DNA from: an uncultured Lachnospiraceae bacterium
GTDB lineage: Bacteria; Bacillota; Clostridia; Lachnospirales; Lachnospiraceae
Length of the DNA stretch: 32,831 nucleotides
Reading direction: 5' to 3'
NCBI GenBank assembly: GCA_900316395.1
Contig: ONCT01000023.1
Span: 1-32,831 of the forward strand
This document shows, piece after piece, positions 1 to 6,133 of the stretch. Made by a program: the position numbers and the translations under genes. The notes beneath the pieces were generated by a model. That model was not told the DNA's origin. It made no database searches and saw nothing but the letters and a program-made list of their open reading frames with translations. Position 1 is the first letter of the stretch; every line of letters begins with the position of its first letter.

Positions 1-378
1 CGAAAATGGGTTGAAGAAATACATCACATTAGAATCATTAGGTAAAGGGTAGTCCTCCACTGAACATTTTACAAAATCCACTTTCAAATTCTTATCCTCT
101 AGATTCTTAAGAGAAGCCTGATAGAATTCGTCTATACACTCTATGCCCGTGCACCTACAGCCTGTCTTCTCGGCAAGATAAAGGCACGCCCTGCCCATGC
201 CGCTGCCATAATCAATTACATAAGAATTCTCGTCAATAATGCCACTGTCAGCTAGCCGCTCTAACACACTATAGGGTGTAGGCTCATAAGGAAATATGTT
301 ATCGTCGGAATACTTCTCACTCCTGCCCTCGGTATCCATATTATGTAACTTGTCCTTAAATATATCACCAAATTCCAA
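1..378 (-). CDS. Class I SAM-dependent methyltransferase, N-terminal part (runs off the window)
   Basis: The 126 visible codons start at a TTG (376-378) placed 8 nt after a strong AGGAGG, and run off the left edge with no stop. About 50 residues in there is a glycine-rich SAM-binding motif I (VIDYGSGMGR), then an acidic residue ending strand 2 (TGIE), and later a FFNPF stretch where the catalytic NPP-type loop of many methyltransferases lies. The substrate cannot be told. The C-terminal half is missing. The gene lies downstream of the XRE/HipA pair, about 80 nt away and on the same strand, so it may share its transcript. Confidence 0.75.
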   Translation of the reverse strand, partial: MEFGDIFKDKLHNMDTEGRSEKYSDDNIFPYEPTPYSVLERLADSGIIDENSYVIDYGSGMGRACLYLAEKTGCRCTGIECIDEFYQASLKNLEDKNLKVDFVKCSVEDYPLPNDSNVMYFFNPFS

Positions 379-433
379 GGTTGCTTCCTCCTTATGGTTG
401 GGAGTTGAAAGGCTGGTTTATAGAGTATTTGTT

Positions 434-472
434 AAGAGGCAGGTTATTAGAAAGAGACTAATACCTGCTCTT
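434..472 (-). other. Long imperfect hairpin at the 3' end of the HipA-like gene
   Basis: The arms 434-450 and 458-472 pair over about 15 bp with two single-base bulges around a 7-nt loop, and the stop codon of the kinase lies in one arm. No T-run follows on either strand, so it is not a convincing intrinsic terminator. It could stabilise the 3' end of the mRNA or separate the XRE/HipA pair from the methyltransferase downstream. Confidence 0.4.
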
Positions 473-1657
473 CCATAAATCTTTTCCGTTCTGAAAAACC
501 TCCAAATTCCGCAGCTTTCTTTCGTATAATCGCTTTAATTTATCAGTTCTTACTTGACGTTCAAAGACATCTTTCGTATAAATATCAAAATCCATCACTG
601 CTTTATTAATATCAACAGCATTTCTATTATTAACATATGATAATAGTTTACTCTCTTTAGCAATAAACGAATGTGTTTTTATTTCATCAAATTTCACTTT
701 GTCAAGCAAGTCATAAGGAACATTGTAAAACATTGAATTGCCACTATCGTAAATAGGAGCAAACCCAAGCAATTCTAATGTGTCAGGATTTCGAAGGACA
801 GCTATATTATTCATATGTCTGTCTGTATTTGAAATCAAATAATCTGTCATTATCTCGTAATCCATAAAAGAATTAAAATTCTCTTCAGACATACCAAGTC
901 CAAGACATACTTTTTTTAGTGGGAAGTAATATGACTCATTCTGTCTAATCTTAGTTGTTTGTAATAGTTCCCATGCGCTAATGCATTCAATGCTTTCGCT
1001 ACAGAAATCATATGACATACATCCTATACCATTAACATTTCCTTCAACACGAATCCTCGCCAAAGAATACTTTGTATAATTATTAAACCCCTGCTTTTCA
1101 TGAAGTGTTGACGCAAATATCTCATTTAAACTCTGCTGAAACGATTGACCATAGTTTCCTTTTATCATATAACGCTTACCAGAGCTATCTATACACCATT
1201 TCTTTTGTAGTTCACCCTGTGATGTAGCAAATCTAAATTCTGTTTCTTTACGAATATCAATTTCCTTGTCTCTATTGATAGTCAATTCCCCGAATGTATC
1301 TACAAAATCATTAGCGAATAGATTAACATCATCCCACGTCAAATCCTCAGCTCGAGGTTTGATCCAATAGCAATCTGACAGACTTAAAGCGAGATTATCA
1401 ACCAATGCACTATTTGTCGATTTATAACCAAGTTTTTGCAAGGCAGTCTTAGCACCATTGCGAGTTTTCGGAATAGCTCTATCTTTCCACCAATCATGAA
1501 ATTTCATATCATTCATTTGTCCGCCAAGTGGGAAATGTTCTTCGGCTTCTTTATTTTTTCTATACGTTCCCAATACACCTTCATCCGAAATTTCCATAAG
1601 GCAGACAGGTATATCCTTATGCATAAGAATATACTCTTTAGGTATTCGTTTTCCCAT
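458..1657 (-). CDS. HipA-like serine/threonine kinase, toxin-type partner of the upstream XRE protein
   Basis: A 399-residue protein with HipA-fold kinase signatures in the C-terminal two thirds: a lysine in RYMIKGN (about K166) for ATP, the catalytic loop NTDRHMNN (D279) and a metal-binding IYDSG (D304). The N-terminal 120 residues (HFPLGG, FHDWWKDR, CYWIKP) are a Firmicute-type extension rather than the usual HipA N-subdomain. It starts 3 nt after the stop of the XRE gene, so the two are almost certainly co-translated. HipA kinases phosphorylate tRNA synthetases or other targets, and the XRE partner usually neutralises and represses. The target here is unknown. No frameshift or missing catalytic residue is seen, so the module looks intact. 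Confidence 0.8.
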   Translation of the reverse strand: MGKRIPKEYILMHKDIPVCLMEISDEGVLGTYRKNKEAEEHFPLGGQMNDMKFHDWWKDRAIPKTRNGAKTALQKLGYKSTNSALVDNLALSLSDCYWIKPRAEDLTWDDVNLFANDFVDTFGELTINRDKEIDIRKETEFRFATSQGELQKKWCIDSSGKRYMIKGNYGQSFQQSLNEIFASTLHEKQGFNNYTKYSLARIRVEGNVNGIGCMSYDFCSESIECISAWELLQTTKIRQNESYYFPLKKVCLGLGMSEENFNSFMDYEIMTDYLISNTDRHMNNIAVLRNPDTLELLGFAPIYDSGNSMFYNVPYDLLDKVKFDEIKTHSFIAKESKLLSYVNNRNAVDINKAVMDFDIYTKDVFERQVRTDKLKRLYERKLRNLEVFQNGKDLWKSRY

Positions 1658-1660
1658 AAA

Positions 1661-2065
1661 CTAACTCCAAATAATATCTTCTTGTTTATCAAATCTACAA
1701 TCCGAATTAAATTTTTCCTGAATATCGTAGAATTCATCAAATAAGTCTTTTATATACAGCGGAAGATTCTCTGATTTCACACCATCCAAATCTTCATCAA
1801 CCCTAATAACATTTCCTATTGAATCAATTAAAACTCCTGCATTTTTGTTATAATAATATTTCCGACCATCATTATCAGTGTATGGTATATTCGTAGAAGA
1901 TTCTGTCGGAAGCAACCTTGCCATCATACGAACAACATATCTTGCAGGAGAATTCTCCCCCTGCTCCCATTTTCTTAAAGTGCTAATAGGTATACCAAAA
2001 ACCTTAGCGAATTCCTTTTGTGTTAACCCTGTCGAATCTCGAAGTTCCTTTATTGACGTACCCAT
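1661..2065 (-). CDS. XRE-family helix-turn-helix regulator (HipB-like antitoxin)
   Basis: A 134-residue protein. Residues about 5-50 form a classic helix-turn-helix (GLTQKEFAKVFGIP, then STLRKWEQG). The C-terminal 80 residues, including a YYYNKNAGV stretch, are acidic and unrecognised and could bind the kinase. It lies directly upstream of the HipA-like kinase with a 3-nt gap. ATG is preceded by AGAGAGGA. The promoter in front carries two copies of an imperfect dyad, which fits autoregulation as in hipBA operons. The DNA-binding role is from family knowledge and autoregulation is inferred. Confidence 0.8.
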   Translation of the reverse strand: MGTSIKELRDSTGLTQKEFAKVFGIPISTLRKWEQGENSPARYVVRMMARLLPTESSTNIPYTDNDGRKYYYNKNAGVLIDSIGNVIRVDEDLDGVKSENLPLYIKDLFDEFYDIQEKFNSDCRFDKQEDIIWS

Positions 2066-2078
2066 ATTAATTCCTCTC

Positions 2079-2125
2079 TATAACCAATTCGGATAGTTAT
2101 ATTGTAATTATACCCAAATAGGATA
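2079..2125 (-). promoter_or_regulatory. Twin operator sites of the XRE/HipA operon
   Basis: On the minus strand the pattern TATCC-N5-GGKTATA occurs twice, at 2109-2125 and 2079-2095, exactly 30 bp apart (about three helical turns). The upstream copy covers the end of the -35/-10 spacer and the start of the -10 box. The downstream copy sits just before the ribosome binding site. This spacing fits cooperative repression by the XRE dimer. Confidence 0.6.
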
Positions 2126-2135
2126 CTTTTGTCAA
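2107..2135 (-). promoter_or_regulatory. Consensus promoter of the XRE/HipA operon
   Basis: A perfect TTGACA (2130-2135), a 17-bp spacer and a perfect TATAAT (2107-2112) read on the minus strand, ending 41 nt before the XRE start codon. A fully consensus vegetative promoter fits an operon held down by its own repressor. Confidence 0.85.
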
Positions 2136-2140
2136 AACCC

Positions 2141-2894
2141 TCATTTCATACATAAAAAATAAACACGCCAGCTTTTAGCTAGCGCGTAGTCCTTGAAAGT
2201 ATTTATTCTTCTCTCAAATGTATAATCTACCTTAGTCACTTCTAACACCTCCGATCGTCTGGATGTGAAAAACTCTTCTAAATGTCCGTTGGAAATACAA
2301 TAATCAATTGCCTTATTGATATCTTCTTCTAGCTTGTCATCTTCCCTGTCATTATGATATTCTCTTACTTTATCGACAAATACCATATAATCAGAAAGCC
2401 ATTTACAACGTTCTAGCAACTCCTTGTTCTTTGTTAATATTATACACCTTGCAGACAAGTTCTAACATACTTTTTTCATCATCCGTCTTTAGAAAACAAT
2501 CAGATAATTTCATCTCGCTATATTCAGGCTGTGGCTCTACGCCATTATAGAACACAATGAACTTAGGTGTAGGTAGCGTCACAAGCCTGCGACTAAATAT
2601 ATCTCTATTCATATATTTCTTCTGAATTAAGGTTGCAAAGTAAACTAGACTCCTAAGCGGCATATTAGGGCAGTACGTTGACTGGTGCTCGTAAATCGAT
2701 AATATATTATCAAATATAAATGAAGCATCATTCTGTATTGAAAGTTCGAACCCTCCTTCTATTGTATTAATCTCCACCATGCTAGGATCATCATAAGTCG
2801 AATTGTTTACTGCATTATACAATTCCAGTGCCCTTTCCTTCTCCTCTAACAGCATTGCAAATACTTTACCCTTGTAGTTTCTTTTGTTGGTCAT
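2141..2894 (-). pseudogene. Rpn-like PD-(D/E)XK nuclease/transposase-family protein, frameshifted
   Basis: Two overlapping frames make one protein. The first (start 2894, ATG after AAAGGAG) gives 163 residues with the family hallmarks YEHQS, NMPLRSLVYFA, FIVFYNG and QPEYSEMKLSD, ending abnormally at 2403. The second frame carries the expected continuation, NKELLERCKWL...YVDKV-type, to 2141. The seam lies near base 2432, at the point where relatives read an Ile-Asn-x-Gly-x-Asn linker, so a small deletion is likely. The C-terminus runs into the terminator hairpin, so the original end also seems lost. Relatives of this family promote RecA-independent recombination. A working internal start for the C-terminal part cannot be excluded, but no good ribosome binding site is seen before it. 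Confidence 0.65.
2153..2186 (-). terminator. Intrinsic terminator after the Rpn-like pseudogene
   Basis: A 9-bp stem (arms 2178-2186 and 2164-2172, two G-U pairs) with a 5-nt loop is followed on the minus strand by TTTATTTTTT. It insulates the XRE/HipA promoter immediately downstream. The hairpin overlaps the last codons of the shifted frame. Confidence 0.75.
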
Positions 2895-3085
2895 ACATTC
2901 TCCTTTCTGCGAGAATACAACACCAACATAACAAAACCTGATATCCTGCATTCCCGCTATCAAATTATTAAAAATGGTTTTTGCAAGAATTATATCTTCA
3001 TAAACAGATATCACCTTGCGTGATAATTGACGGAATGATTAAACCCAAAATCACTCCAAAGAATTTTGACTATTCTTGAATGAAT

Positions 3086-3129
3086 ATAAATAAAAATAAC
3101 GCTTATTGAACAAAACGTCAATAAGCGTT
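3086..3129 (-). terminator. Intrinsic terminator after the methyltransferase gene
   Basis: A perfect 12-bp inverted repeat (3098-3109 and 3118-3129, 8-nt loop) is followed on the minus strand by ATTTTTATTTA. It lies about 95 nt past the stop of the methyltransferase, beyond the dispersed repeat. Confidence 0.75.
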
Positions 3130-3173
3130 TATGGAAATCAATTACACAAAACGTTGTTATTTGTCGCGTATTA

Positions 3174-3231
3174 TGACAAAACAAGTTTGTCAACCAAAAG
3201 TTGACAAAAGGACCGTCCCCTGTCAACTTTT
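3174..3231. repeat. Dispersed palindromic repeat, copy A (GTTGACA...GGACcGTCC...TGTCAAC)
   Basis: Two nested dyads. The first is TGACAAA-ACAAG-TTTGTCA. The second has 11-bp arms AAAAGTTGACA (3196-3206) and TGTCAACTTTT (3221-3231) enclosing GGAC-C-GTCC. A second copy with the same two-part layout sits at 30229-30288, and a fragment near 29370. One arm supplies the final Lys-Ser codons and the TGA stop of the neighbouring methyltransferase. I recall similar GGACCGTCCCC units as widespread between genes of Lachnospiraceae and relatives. Function unknown: it could fold as RNA on either strand or be a non-autonomous mobile element. Confidence 0.8.
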
Positions 3232-3810
3232 GAGGAGGAGGTTCAGCCACCTGTCACCCTCTCTACCTTCACGCACATCATCAGTCACCCACATCTCCTC
3301 TATCTGAAAATGCGTATCACTTAGCACTTCCTTAATACTGTCTTCCGTCATATCAGAGAAATGCCTCTCTCTTCTTACTGCGTCCTCCTCACCGTATTTG
3401 AAAGAGGTATACATAATCCCGCCTTCCTTCAAAGCCCTGTATGCAAGATTGAAAATGTGCGATAGCTCATGCCTCTCCACATGCAAGATAGACGCGCAGG
3501 CCCAGATGCCGTCGTACTTACCCTTCGCATCCAACTCGTCAAATCGCTCTACCCTAACTTCTATCCCAGTCTTATTGCTGGCATACCTCGCAAGCTCCTC
3601 ACAAGCATCCACAGCCTCAACCTGATATCCCGCAGCCATAAATGCTCCTGTGTCTCTGCCACTTCCTGAACCCCAATCAAGAATCATTCCACCTGCAGGA
3701 ATCTTGTTCAAAAACTTCTCTCGCAGCACAGACACATCGGCGAACTCCGTCCCTGATACGAATTCCATTGCATTGTTATTATAGTATTGTAAGGTGTCTA
3801 TCTTATTCAT
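3223..3810 (-). CDS. Class I SAM-dependent methyltransferase
   Basis: A 195-residue protein with motif I MILDWGSGSGRDT (about residues 42-54), the acidic motif II VEAVDAC, a post-motif ACASILHV and YRALKEGG, the usual order of a small-molecule methyltransferase (tellurite/UbiE-like clan). The substrate is unknown. The final residues NLLLKS and stop come from the CTC run and the arm of the dispersed repeat, so the natural C-terminus may have been slightly changed by repeat insertion. The ATG overlaps the stop of a 40-residue reading frame (TTATGA), suggesting translational coupling. A terminator lies at 3086-3129. Confidence 0.8.
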   Translation of the reverse strand: MNKIDTLQYYNNNAMEFVSGTEFADVSVLREKFLNKIPAGGMILDWGSGSGRDTGAFMAAGYQVEAVDACEELARYASNKTGIEVRVERFDELDAKGKYDGIWACASILHVERHELSHIFNLAYRALKEGGIMYTSFKYGEEDAVRRERHFSDMTEDSIKEVLSDTHFQIEEMWVTDDVREGREGDRWLNLLLKS

Positions 3811-3929
3811 AATCCTTTAACTCCTACCACACCTGATAGATGTATATGAAACTCCAACACAGAGTACCACGCATTGGCAATCATCTCATTGGTAATGTCA
3901 TTAAATGTTGTGAGATTAGAATTAATCAT
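3807..3929 (-). CDS. Small 40-residue protein coupled to the methyltransferase start
   Basis: An ATG at 3927-3929, 8 nt after GGAG, opens 40 codons whose TGA overlaps the ATG of the methyltransferase. The peptide begins MINSNLTTFND and has a hydrophobic middle (MIANAWYSVLEF). I do not recognise it. It could be a real leader that couples translation, or the remaining start of a larger lost gene. The good ribosome binding site and the ATGA overlap are the only support. Confidence 0.4.
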   Translation of the reverse strand: MINSNLTTFNDITNEMIANAWYSVLEFHIHLSGVVGVKGL

Positions 3930-3944
3930 TCTTTATTCTCCGCA

Positions 3945-4154
3945 TTATATATTGTTTTTCATGATAGTTTTATAATCTGAAGGGAAACCCAATAACGTCT
4001 TATCTATATCATCTTCATATTTTTCAAGAACGGTTTCTATGTCTTTTAAAAGCTGTTTCTTGCTACTTAAATCTGGTAGTCTTTTTATTAAAATTAAAAT
4101 ATATGCAAATAAGGAATTGTTCTTCACGTCTTTATGTTTTCTCAAAAAATTCTT
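3945..4154 (-). pseudogene. C-terminal stump of an Abi-family (AbiD/AbiF, HEPN) abortive-infection protein
   Basis: About 69 codons in one open frame end with a pattern typical of Abi_2 proteins: a NNSLFAYILILIKRL helix, a KDIETVLEKYEDDID segment and the closing LGFPSDYKTI (compare LGFP-x-W in the family). Everything N-terminal to this, including the RxxxxH catalytic motif expected of HEPN nucleases, is missing. The open frame upstream of it reads through the small RNA gene and is not protein-like. The stump starts right after the terminator of that RNA. Family assignment is by recalled motif only. Confidence 0.45.
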
Positions 4155-4159
4155 TGTAA

Positions 4160-4224
4160 GTAAAAAAGCTGGGCTTCCCGCCCAGCTTGGTCCCCAATGC
4201 CTTTCAGCTTCGGGCAACTCTGTT
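4160..4224 (-). ncRNA. Small structured RNA ahead of the Abi stump, candidate abiF-type antitoxin RNA
   Basis: Downstream of a good promoter, about 65 nt fold into three successive elements: a GCC...GGC hairpin around CGAAGCTGAAA, a small hairpin TTGG-GGA-CCAA, and a strong 9-bp stem (4166-4174 with 4180-4188, 5-nt loop) followed by TTTTTT on the minus strand, which is an intrinsic terminator. No plausible reading frame is seen. Conserved RNAs are known upstream of abiF-type genes and have been proposed as their antitoxins. The position in front of an Abi stump fits this, but I cannot confirm that the sequence matches that family. Confidence 0.55.
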
Positions 4225-4230
4225 ATAATT

Positions 4231-4259
4231 ATTATAAGATATACTACATAAAAAAACAA
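4231..4259 (-). promoter_or_regulatory. Promoter of the small RNA at 4160-4224
   Basis: TTGTTT (4254-4259), a 17-bp spacer and TATAAT (4231-4236) on the minus strand. The predicted start is near 4224, about 65 nt before the T-run of the terminator. Confidence 0.65.
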
Positions 4260-4288
4260 TATAAAGCAGTACATTTTTTATAGAATAA

Positions 4289-4313
4289 CAAAAAGCGCAA
4301 GGTTCGAAACCCT
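4289..4313 (-). terminator. Weak intrinsic terminator after the deformylase-like gene
   Basis: A 6-bp stem (4308-4313 with 4299-4304, loop CGA, one G-U pair) followed by GCGCTTTTTG on the minus strand, 31 nt beyond the stop. The same 11 bases AAAAAGCGCAA occur again at 4324-4334, so the T-run module is duplicated. A T-loop-like GGTTCGAAACC in the stem gives a tRNA-like look, but no tRNA is present. Confidence 0.4.
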
Positions 4314-4343
4314 CTGAAACGTAAAAAAGCGCAAAGTAATTAC

Positions 4344-4754
4344 CTATATCAACTCACCACTAAAATGCTGTATCTCATGCTGAATAATCTGTGCTATAAA
4401 GTCTGTATACTTTCCGTGCTGCGGTTTGAAATCCTGGTCTAGATAGTCCACCTCAATTTCCTTATATCGTACACAAGGTCGTACTCCATCTAATGACAGG
4501 CAACTCTCTTCTGTCTCGTACCTTCCACTTTTAGATGTAATAACAGGATTAACCATCGGTATAATAAATGGTCCAGCAGCTACAACAATAATCTGCTTCT
4601 TCACACCAATCATGTTAGCCGCCATACCAACACATCTATCACTATTTGCTTTTAATGTATCCATCAAATCAACTATTACCTGCGCATCATCTTTTGTGGC
4701 AGGTGTTGACTTCTGTTGTAGAAATAATGGGTCTCTTACTATCTCTTTAACCAA
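4344..4754 (-). CDS. def: Divergent peptide deformylase
   Basis: A 136-residue protein starting at a TTG (4752-4754) 7 nt after GGGAG; the start lies inside the end of the HNH gene (8-nt overlap). The three deformylase motifs are present: GMAANMIG (43-50), EESCLSL with metal ligand C85, and QHEIQH with H126/E127/H130. The usual glutamine of motif I (GLAAPQ) is replaced by Met in this alignment, so activity may be lowered or altered. It is short compared with the main Def of about 150-170 residues. Deformylases remove the formyl group from nascent N-termini. Given its accessory setting, this is probably a second copy beside a housekeeping Def elsewhere (inference). Confidence 0.75.
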   Translation of the reverse strand: MVKEIVRDPLFLQQKSTPATKDDAQVIVDLMDTLKANSDRCVGMAANMIGVKKQIIVVAAGPFIIPMVNPVITSKSGRYETEESCLSLDGVRPCVRYKEIEVDYLDQDFKPQHGKYTDFIAQIIQHEIQHFSGELI

Positions 4755-5748
4755 ACAACTTCTCCCTTTCCTTTGGCACCCAAATCTCGTTATATCCATT
4801 TTTTAGTGCCCATGAATATATTTTAATTAACCGATCTCGTCTGTAATTTTCCATTCCTTTATACGAATCTATTTGTATGTTGGAATTTCTAATTATAAGG
4901 TTATCCAAATATTTTTTATCTGCTAGCTTGTCACTTTTCTTTCTGTTACATTCAGGACAAGCCAACACAAAATTCCATATATTATCATCTTTTATAAACG
5001 ACCATGGAATAAAATGATCTACATCAACATGTTCCTTTGTAACTTTTTTACCACAATAGAAGCATTTATTCTCAAACTCTTGAAATAGAATATCTCTGTA
5101 GTATGACAAGTTATTTCTCTTCGCACTCTCATCAATTTTACTAAGAAGATGATTCATAACCGATTCTTCGTTAACTGATTCGAGAAATCTCGCCCATTCA
5201 TAATAATTAAGTTTCTCAATTGTTACTTTGTGTTTGCAAATAAACTCATACATTTGCGGGCTAATCTGAAGCCACTCTCTTCTTTTATCAAAAGAATAGA
5301 ACAATCCTTTTGTATCTCCATATAGTGCTCCTACCACATTTGTCTTGCATTTCATTTTGATCTGATGAGAAATATCAATCATCATGTCAGCACTTAAACT
5401 CTCATACGGAACACCTGAAGGCAGGTTGTACTTAACAACAGAATTCTTTATAATCTGCTCCAAGTATGTTTCCTTCCTAGATTGTTGCCGCAATTCGTAC
5501 TTCAATATTAGATTCCAGTATATCTCTCCAAATTTAGAAAAGAGCTGATCAAAGGTTAAAGTTAAATTCTCATCAACATTATATAGATTATCAATAATTG
5601 ATTTGAGAAAGCCATATTTATAACTAGATACCATCTTTGTCTGGGAGGAGAATAAATGGGCAAATGCTGACCATAGTTCATCTTCCGATACCTGCTCTGT
5701 TCTAAAAGAAGCGTTCTTTAATTTATGTCCAGCAATAGATTGTTCCAA
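4747..5748 (-). CDS. HNH endonuclease-domain protein
   Basis: A 333-residue protein. The start is the TTG at 5746-5748, 7 nt after GGAGG; a TTG two codons earlier is too close to the site. The C-terminal third carries a zinc-type HNH: CFYCG (C229, C232), DVDHFIPW with the catalytic His about 245, NFVLACPECN (C264, C267) and RKKSDKL. The N-terminal 200 residues, mostly helical and charged, match nothing I recognise and may be a sensing or target-recognition part. It overlaps the deformylase-like gene downstream by 8 nt, so the two are translated together. A defence or mobile-element role is possible but not shown. Confidence 0.7.
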   Translation of the reverse strand: MEQSIAGHKLKNASFRTEQVSEDELWSAFAHLFSSQTKMVSSYKYGFLKSIIDNLYNVDENLTLTFDQLFSKFGEIYWNLILKYELRQQSRKETYLEQIIKNSVVKYNLPSGVPYESLSADMMIDISHQIKMKCKTNVVGALYGDTKGLFYSFDKRREWLQISPQMYEFICKHKVTIEKLNYYEWARFLESVNEESVMNHLLSKIDESAKRNNLSYYRDILFQEFENKCFYCGKKVTKEHVDVDHFIPWSFIKDDNIWNFVLACPECNRKKSDKLADKKYLDNLIIRNSNIQIDSYKGMENYRRDRLIKIYSWALKNGYNEIWVPKEREKLFG

Positions 5749-5783
5749 AACCAAATCCTCCTCTTTAATATTGATTTAGTTTA

Positions 5784-6086
5784 TTACACCTCATAATCCA
5801 TACACACCCTACTTGCAGTATAAGGTCTTACCTTGCCATCTGCCACCGCAACGTGCTTAGGGTGGGTTGCGTATCCCTTCAGTGCTTCTTCTGATTCAAA
5901 TGTAGAATCTAACATAACATCCGCGTTAGATGATGCAAGGCCTTCTGTAACTACTTTAATATCAATTAAGCCTGGTATCTCACCCTTAAGGCCTTCTAAG
6001 CCAGACTTGATTCCAGCCTTGACCTCACTAATCTGCCCTTCTGTTAATTCATCTTTTAGCTGCCATAGTATTACATGTTTTACCAT
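5784..6086 (-). CDS. Dabb-family (stress-responsive alpha/beta barrel) protein
   Basis: A 100-residue protein of the ferredoxin-like Dabb fold: MVKHVILWQLKDE at the start, a GEIPGLIDIKV strand, a DVMLDSTFESEEALKGYATHP segment and a final tyrosine-rich strand. These are the family's recurring features (HxVxF/W start, L..Y..HP.H). ATG follows AAAGGAG. Members are small dimeric proteins of varied or unknown function. It sits between the HNH gene and the HerA-like ATPase on the same strand, with gaps of 35-50 nt. Confidence 0.8.
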   Translation of the reverse strand: MVKHVILWQLKDELTEGQISEVKAGIKSGLEGLKGEIPGLIDIKVVTEGLASSNADVMLDSTFESEEALKGYATHPKHVAVADGKVRPYTASRVCMDYEV

Positions 6087-6133
6087 ATCTTTTCTCCTTT
6101 TTTACATTTTTTACAGCGAAAGTTGCCTCCTGA

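Noticed and set aside
3011..3250. 79-codon minus-strand frame across the dispersed repeat and terminator
   Set aside because: It runs through a perfect terminator hairpin and the palindromic repeat and overlaps the end of the methyltransferase. The AGGAGG-like run before it is the CTC repeat of that gene.
4289..4335. tRNA gene or tRNA-derived attachment site (GGTTCGAAACC)
   Set aside because: Only a T-loop-like string is present. No acceptor, D or anticodon arms can be formed around it, and it is better explained by the hairpin of a terminator.
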